A DNA stretch of 64,000 bases from assembly GCF_001424985.1 (NCBI RefSeq), contig NZ_LMDA01000002.1:12471-76470 (forward strand), in the 5' to 3' direction. Origin of the DNA: Rhizobium sp. Root1212. Its GTDB lineage: Bacteria; Pseudomonadota; Alphaproteobacteria; Rhizobiales; Rhizobiaceae. The number at the start of each line of letters is the position of its first letter. Position 1 is the first letter of the stretch. This document shows, in pieces, positions 59,557 through 64,000 of this stretch. The position numbers were made by a program, and so were the translations under genes. A model generated the notes under the pieces. It was not told the DNA's origin, searched no databases, and saw only the letters and a program-made list of their open reading frames with translations.

Positions 59557-60666
59557 TTACATTCCTGATCGCATCTTCTTGCGATCCCGCTCGATCAGCC
59601 TGTCCACGAAACGGGCCTGGGGGATCGTGATCAGGATAAAGATGATCGCAACCGTGGTGACGGCGGAGAGGTTGAAATGATTGCTGGCGATGATCTTCGA
59701 CTGGTTGAAGGCGTCGATCGTGCCGATGATCGCGACAAGTGCCGTGTCCTTTTGCAGGCTGATGCAATTGTTCATCAGCGGCGGGATGATGCCGCGCACC
59801 GCCTGTGGGACCACGACGTAGCGCATGGTCCTGAAATAGGAGAGGCCTAGCGATCGGGCGGCGGCGACCTGGCTCGGATGGATGCTCTCGATGCCGGCGC
59901 GGTAGACTTCCGACGTATAGGCGCCGTAGGTCAGCGTCAGCGCGATGATCGCATAGGCGTTCGACGACAGGTCGCTGAGGAACGGCAGGCCGGTCAGCGG
60001 CAGGCCGAAACCGATAAGGTAGATCGTAATGATGGCCGGTAATCCGCGAAATAGATCGCCGTAGATGATGGCGATCGTGCGGATCGGCTTGCCAGCATCG
60101 CCGGGCAGCGTGCGCGCGATGGCGACGATGAGGGCCCAGACGAGGATGAGCGAGCCCGAGACGAGGAAAATGAAAACGTTGGTGCCGAAGGCCTTGAGGA
60201 CCGTCGTGAACGAGATGGCGATCACGGAGACGTCGAAGAACGTCCGGCTGACCGCCGCGTCGTTGACCACCATGAACCAGGCCATGGCGCAGACGATGAG
60301 CAGCGCCGCAGCATAGGAAAGAGCCTTCCAGGAGCTATCGGACGATCGTGCGCCGAGTTCGCGGCCCGCATAGATGTCGGCCGATCTCGCCGCCCGCGAC
60401 GAACCCGAGACAGCACGCCACGCGCCCCAGACCACCATCAGCGGGATCGTTGAAGCGAGGATTGCGACCGCGGTCGAAGCCGTCGCAGGCCAGCCCTGCG
60501 CCACCACGAAGTTGCGGATGTAGAGCGCCGTGTAGACGACGACGGCTGATGTGACGAGAGAAAACAGCATGACGCAAAGCGCGCGCCTGCCGTGGGTGCG
60601 GACCTGGTTGCGAGCGCGCCATTTGCCGGCGCGCTCCTCCCTGGCTTCGAAAGCCGTTGTGGACAT
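59557..60666 (-). CDS. Polar amino-acid ABC transporter permease, extended N-terminus
   Basis: A 369-residue permease. The C-terminal ~220 residues are a HisMQ-type domain with GDLFRGLPAIITIYLIGFGL, LTYGAYTSEVYRAGIESI and the coupling loop QVAAARSLGLSYFRTMRYVVVPQAVRGI. The first ~130 residues add an Arg-rich cytoplasmic start and two extra membrane segments (ALCVMLFSLVTSAVVVYTAL, STAVAILASTIPLMVVWGAW), which standard HisM/GlnP proteins lack. The start at ATG 60666 has AGGATA upstream. Only one permease gene is present, so a homodimer is expected. Confidence 0.93.
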   Translation of the reverse strand: MSTTAFEAREERAGKWRARNQVRTHGRRALCVMLFSLVTSAVVVYTALYIRNFVVAQGWPATASTAVAILASTIPLMVVWGAWRAVSGSSRAARSADIYAGRELGARSSDSSWKALSYAAALLIVCAMAWFMVVNDAAVSRTFFDVSVIAISFTTVLKAFGTNVFIFLVSGSLILVWALIVAIARTLPGDAGKPIRTIAIIYGDLFRGLPAIITIYLIGFGLPLTGLPFLSDLSSNAYAIIALTLTYGAYTSEVYRAGIESIHPSQVAAARSLGLSYFRTMRYVVVPQAVRGIIPPLMNNCISLQKDTALVAIIGTIDAFNQSKIIASNHFNLSAVTTVAIIFILITIPQARFVDRLIERDRKKMRSGM

Positions 60667-60682
60667 CGGGACTATCCTTGCT

Positions 60683-61543
60683 TCACGGCTTCCAGGCCGG
60701 GATGTCGTCGGGCGATACGCCGCCGTAGGACTCGAGGAGATAGGCTTGTTCAAGCTTCTTGAGCGTGCCGTCGGTCTTCAGCTCTTCGATGATCTTGTCG
60801 ATGACCGGGCCGCTTTCAGAGCCCTTCTGGTAGATACCGGCGGTCTGGCCGCCGGTCGCGTACTTGCCAACGGTGACGAGCTTGCCGCCGGATGCAGCCA
60901 CCTGACCGAGAACGACGCCGAGATCGGTCATGACGGCATCGACCTTGCCGGCAGCGGCGGCCGTAAACATCGAGGCAGTATCGTCGAACACGTCGAGGTT
61001 CTCGACCTTCAGCGTTTCCTGCAGGAACGGTACCAGCGTCGTTCCGGCCTGGGCGCCGACATGGCTGGTCTTGATGGTCGCTTCGGTGACGCCCGACCCT
61101 GCCTTAGCGGCAACCCCGTAATCGGAGGTCATGTAGGGAACCGAGAAATCGACGACCTTCTTGCGCGGTTCGGTGACCGAGATCAGAGCCAGCGCAACGT
61201 CGAAATCCTTGTTCTGGCCGGCGACGATGGAATCGAACGAGGCATTGACCAGCTTGACCTTGTCAAGGCCAAGGCGATGAGCGATGTTAACGGCCATGCA
61301 GAACTCGTAGCCGTCCTTGATCGTCTCCGGCGTATCACCGTTGAACTGGCCAACCGCCGGGAGATTGATGATGACGGTGAATTGGCCGGGGACCGCCGGA
61401 GTAATGGAGGCGCTGCCCTTGGTGCCTGTCAGTGGGCAATCGCCGTAACCTTCGGTGGCGGATGCGGCGCCTGCGGCGCCAACCGTCAGTGTGGTTGCAA
61501 GCAGTGCGGCCTTCGCCGTCGCGCGGATACTGAGCTTTTTCAT
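60683..61543 (-). CDS. Polar amino-acid ABC transporter substrate-binding protein
   Basis: The 286-residue protein has a signal peptide (MKKLSIRATAKAALLATTLT, cleavage at ASA near residue 29) and family-3 binding-protein features: GYEFCMAVNIAHRLGLDKVKLV, FDVALALISVTEPRKKVVDFSVPY and VDAVMTDLGVVLGQVAASGG. The usual opening KLRVGxxxxYPPF is altered. Delivers an amino acid or small peptide-like ligand to the permease encoded 16 bases downstream. Confidence 0.92.
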   Translation of the reverse strand: MKKLSIRATAKAALLATTLTVGAAGAASATEGYGDCPLTGTKGSASITPAVPGQFTVIINLPAVGQFNGDTPETIKDGYEFCMAVNIAHRLGLDKVKLVNASFDSIVAGQNKDFDVALALISVTEPRKKVVDFSVPYMTSDYGVAAKAGSGVTEATIKTSHVGAQAGTTLVPFLQETLKVENLDVFDDTASMFTAAAAGKVDAVMTDLGVVLGQVAASGGKLVTVGKYATGGQTAGIYQKGSESGPVIDKIIEELKTDGTLKKLEQAYLLESYGGVSPDDIPAWKP

Positions 61544-61584
61544 AGTTCCCTTCCTTTATCGTTGTTTGGTGGGTGTCATTGCCG

Positions 61585-62448
61585 CTACAGGACGGGCTCG
61601 GATCGGGTGCGAGCGAGATCTAGATAGGCGGCTTGCAGACGACGCGTGACCGGACCGGGGGTTCCGTCCCCGATCACCCGTTGTGCAACTCTGATGATGG
61701 GCGTGACGAGGCTCGACGCGCTCGTCAGGAATGCTTCCTTTGCCTCATAGGCTTCCTGGAGGGTGAAGCGACGTTCTTCGATGATCACGCCCCCTTCCTT
61801 GGCAAGCTTCTGGAGCGCGCGGCGAGTGCAGCCAGGCAGTACCGCCTGGGAGTTCGGCCGGGTGAGGACCACGTTGTCCTTGGTCAAAATGAAAGCCGTT
61901 GAAGACGCGCCTTCGGTGATATAGCCGTCTTCGACGAACCAGACCTCGTGGAAGCCGCCGGCGTTGGCCTTCTTCTTGGCGAGGACCTGACCGAGCAGCA
62001 TGATCGTCTTGATGTCGCGCCGCGACCAGCGGGGATCGTCAGTGACATCGACGGCGACGCCGTTGCGAACGGACGGCGCATCGACCAGAGACTTCGCTTG
62101 CGTGAAGGCGATGAAGTTTGGCCGCATCCCTTCCGCATAGCCGAAATCGCGGTCGGCCGAGCCGCGTGTGACCTGCAGATAGACGACGCCCTCCCTCAAC
62201 TGGTTACGGCGGATCAGGTCGACCTGGATTTCGAGAATCTGCTCGATGGCCATCGGCATCGGGATTGCGATCTCGTGGAGAGAGCGTTCCAGCCGGGCGA
62301 GATGCAGGTCGTTATCGACCAGACGACCGTCGATCACGGCGGTCACCTCATAGATGCCGTCGGCAAAAAGAAAACCACGGTCGAAAATCGAGATGAAAGC
62401 ATCTTCTTCCGCCTTGAAGGCGCCATTTATGTATACCGTCCTGCCCAC
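61585..62448 (-). CDS. dat: D-amino-acid transaminase (fold-type IV)
   Basis: A 287-residue class IV aminotransferase: YINGAFKAEEDAFISIFDRGFLFADGIYEV at the front, PLP lysine in RRDIKTIMLLGQVLAKKKA (~residue 145), EVWFVEDGYITEGASSTAFI and the loop PGCTRRALQKLA. The FDRGFLFADGIYEV opening and spacing match D-alanine transaminases rather than IlvE. It converts D-amino acids to 2-oxo acids. First gene of the six-gene operon, upstream of the ABC transporter, so the operon likely feeds D-amino acids into central metabolism. Confidence 0.9.
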   Translation of the reverse strand: MGRTVYINGAFKAEEDAFISIFDRGFLFADGIYEVTAVIDGRLVDNDLHLARLERSLHEIAIPMPMAIEQILEIQVDLIRRNQLREGVVYLQVTRGSADRDFGYAEGMRPNFIAFTQAKSLVDAPSVRNGVAVDVTDDPRWSRRDIKTIMLLGQVLAKKKANAGGFHEVWFVEDGYITEGASSTAFILTKDNVVLTRPNSQAVLPGCTRRALQKLAKEGGVIIEERRFTLQEAYEAKEAFLTSASSLVTPIIRVAQRVIGDGTPGPVTRRLQAAYLDLARTRSEPVL

Positions 62449-62601
62449 AACCTGCCTCGTATTTTCTGTTCGGGCGGAAGCTAGGCAATAAAGCGCGGAT
62501 AGGCCAATGCATTGTTTTCCAAGGGCTATGAAAAATATGCATAGGCAGGTTTTTCGGGCCGTCCACCGCGTGAGACAGCCTTCCGGGAAGGGGGCGTGCG
62601 C

Positions 62602-63510
62602 TTACCGCGTGTGCAGATCGCGAATGCCGCGCCACAATCGCTCCACGACCGGTCGCGAAGTGACGGCGTGGCGATAAATGCGAATCGTGACGTCGATGTT
62701 CCAGCGGGGATCACGGCTTGCTGGCGCAAGGCGGCCATCGAGCAGTTCTTGTTCGACGAGCTTTTCGGGAAGCCAGGCGACCCCCCAACCGGCAAGTGCC
62801 ATGGCCTTCAACGCAACCGATATAGTGTTTTCGTGAACGACGTTGTGCTTGAAAGGGTGTTCCGAGCTGAAACGCTTGGCCAGCGCTACGCCGAAGAAGG
62901 AGTACTCACCGTAGCTCAGATAGGGAACCGGTTTGCCTGTCTCGGTGCACCGGTCGAGCGGCGGTCCTTCCGGATCGGGCAACGACACCGGCAGCAGCGT
63001 TTCCTCGCCCATATCGATAAACGGAAAGCGGTTGGTATCGAGGAAGAACGGCACGTCGCTATGGGCATATGTTAAGAAAAAGTCGACATCGCCGTCGACG
63101 AGCATCGCGACATTGTCCTCGATTCCGCCCCTATCCGGGACGAGCTTCGAGCGGAGCGGCTCGACGTTCCGCTCCAGATCTCGGAGCCATTGAGGAAAGA
63201 AGGTGACGGCCAGCGTTTGCAAAGCGGCGAAGGCGACAACGTCCGCTCGCGGTCCCTTGGGGCGCAGGGTGTCGCGTGTGCTGTAAAAATTACGAATGGC
63301 CTCTTGCGCGACTGGAAGGAATGCCTTGCCTTCCTTCGTGAGTTCCGCCGGAAAGGTGGCTCGGTTCACGAGAAGTACGCCCAGCCAGTTCTCCAGCTGC
63401 TTGATCCGCCGGCTGAAGGCGGATTGCGTGATCGCACGCTCCTGTGCCGCCCGAGAAAAGCTGAGGGTCGCGGTGAGCACGACGAAATCTTCCAGCCATT
63501 TGAGTTCCAA
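62602..63510 (-). CDS. LysR-family transcriptional regulator
   Basis: The 302-residue protein has a LysR HTH (WLEDFVVLTATLSFSRAAQE, AITQSAFSRRIKQLENWLGV, LVNRATFPAELTKEG) and effector domain. The HypT-like motifs TQSAFSRRIKQLENWLG and YAHSDVPFFLD are seen in amino-acid-linked rhizobial regulators. TTG 63510 is the likely start (AGGGAAG upstream; normal family length). The frame to ATG 63621 would add 37 unusual residues. It lies upstream of, and in line with, the D-amino-acid operon and is its probable regulator. Confidence 0.9.
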   Translation of the reverse strand: MELKWLEDFVVLTATLSFSRAAQERAITQSAFSRRIKQLENWLGVLLVNRATFPAELTKEGKAFLPVAQEAIRNFYSTRDTLRPKGPRADVVAFAALQTLAVTFFPQWLRDLERNVEPLRSKLVPDRGGIEDNVAMLVDGDVDFFLTYAHSDVPFFLDTNRFPFIDMGEETLLPVSLPDPEGPPLDRCTETGKPVPYLSYGEYSFFGVALAKRFSSEHPFKHNVVHENTISVALKAMALAGWGVAWLPEKLVEQELLDGRLAPASRDPRWNIDVTIRIYRHAVTSRPVVERLWRGIRDLHTR

Positions 63511-63620
63511 GTGCCGCTTCCCTGCCGTTAACCCTGAAGTAACCCATAGGGCCACACCAATGCCTTTGGCCAGCAGAATTGAGTGAATAACGTCTTCCAA
63601 TATCTCGACGCAGTCTGGCA

Positions 63621-64000
63621 TGCGATCCGGAGGTGAAGGAAGTGTCGATCCTGGCCCATTCGACGGGCAACTGGCTCGCGCTCGAATCCCTCCGCCAGAT
63701 GGCGATCCGCAACGGCGGGCTCCCGAAGAAATTCAAGGATGTGATGTTGGCGGCGCCGGATGTCGATGTTGATATTTTCGGCTCGCAGATTGCCGACATG
63801 GGCGATCAACGCCCGCATTTTACGCTGTTCGTTTGCGCGATCGCCGTGCTATTGCATTTTCCCAACGGGTCTGGGGCAATGTTTCCCGGCTCGGACCATC
63901 GACCCGGAGCAGTCCACCCTACAACGAGGAACTGGCCGAAAACGATATCTCGGTGATTGACCTCACCAAGATCAAGGCGGAAGATAGTCTGCACCACAGC
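63621..64000 (+). pseudogene. Alpha/beta hydrolase (DUF900-like) fragment with frameshift, cut by window edge
   Basis: From about 63621 the frame reads DPEVKEVSILAHSTGNWLAL (serine elbow H-S-T-G-N), then PKKFKDVMLAAPDVDVDIFG, typical of esterase-like DUF900 proteins. At about 63832 one base is missing. The protein resumes in the next frame as RRAIAFSQRVWGNVSRLG, AENDISVIDLTKIKAEDSL up to the edge. The N-terminal half is absent, so this is a double-damaged gene. Confidence 0.75.

Overview
The window looks like part of a secondary replicon of a Rhizobiaceae-type alphaproteobacterium (Rhizobium/Agrobacterium/Shinella/Ensifer grade; genus not resolved). A complete repABC cassette at 28.1-31.7 kb, with a counter-transcribed RNA between repB and repC, marks it as a plasmid or chromid. 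Protein families, codon use and palindromic intergenic elements fit that group. Most of the cargo is catabolism with dedicated regulators and transporters.

Layout. 0-9.8 kb is an accessory region: an edge-truncated minus-strand gene whose 5' end lies in a 92-bp tandem duplication, an Omp25-like porin, a ~2,060-residue RTX/Ig-repeat adhesin split by one frameshift, and small or decayed genes. 9.9 kb is an rpsU copy. 10.7-22.7 kb is an aromatic (hydroquinone-type) catabolic island: ring-cleaving dioxygenase, three tandem AraC regulators, maleylacetate reductase, LysR, an exported alpha/beta hydrolase, and an operon of an OhrR-type MarR regulator, enol-lactonase, a gutted gamma-carbonic anhydrase and a CoA-transferase pair. 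One palindrome, TATCGCGATA, precedes both the MarR operon and the hydrolase. 22.7-27.4 kb holds a VapBC-type toxin-antitoxin pair, an MFS exporter with LysR, and two XdhC-family genes, one fused to a MobA-like domain. 28.1-31.7 kb is repABC. 31.8-41.1 kb has an M20 amidohydrolase, a thuA remnant, a ROK regulator divergent from a ferric/phosphonate-type ABC operon with a PP2C-like phosphatase, and an e(P4)-type acid phosphatase.

41.4-55.7 kb is the most interesting part: a tightly packed ten-gene minus-strand operon with a divergent Lrp regulator and nitrilase-family hydrolase. It appears to encode a full route from arginine through D-arginine, 2-ketoarginine and 4-guanidinobutyraldehyde to 4-guanidinobutyrate, GABA and urea: racemase, DadA-like dehydrogenase, RidA, AruI-type decarboxylase, aldehyde dehydrogenase, GbuA-type ureohydrolase and an amino-acid permease. 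It also contains three things the known pathway does not need: a degenerate arginase domain fused to the racemase, an ATP-grasp ligase, and a C45-type amidohydrolase/acyltransferase.

55.7-62.5 kb has an IS481-type remnant abutting a betI fragment, then a six-gene operon (amidase, P1/DmpA-type aminopeptidase, polar amino-acid ABC transporter, D-amino-acid transaminase), a second D-amino-acid-oriented system. A LysR gene and a frameshifted alpha/beta hydrolase fragment end the window. Broken genes are frequent (at least eight), so frameshifts should be checked against reads before being called biological.
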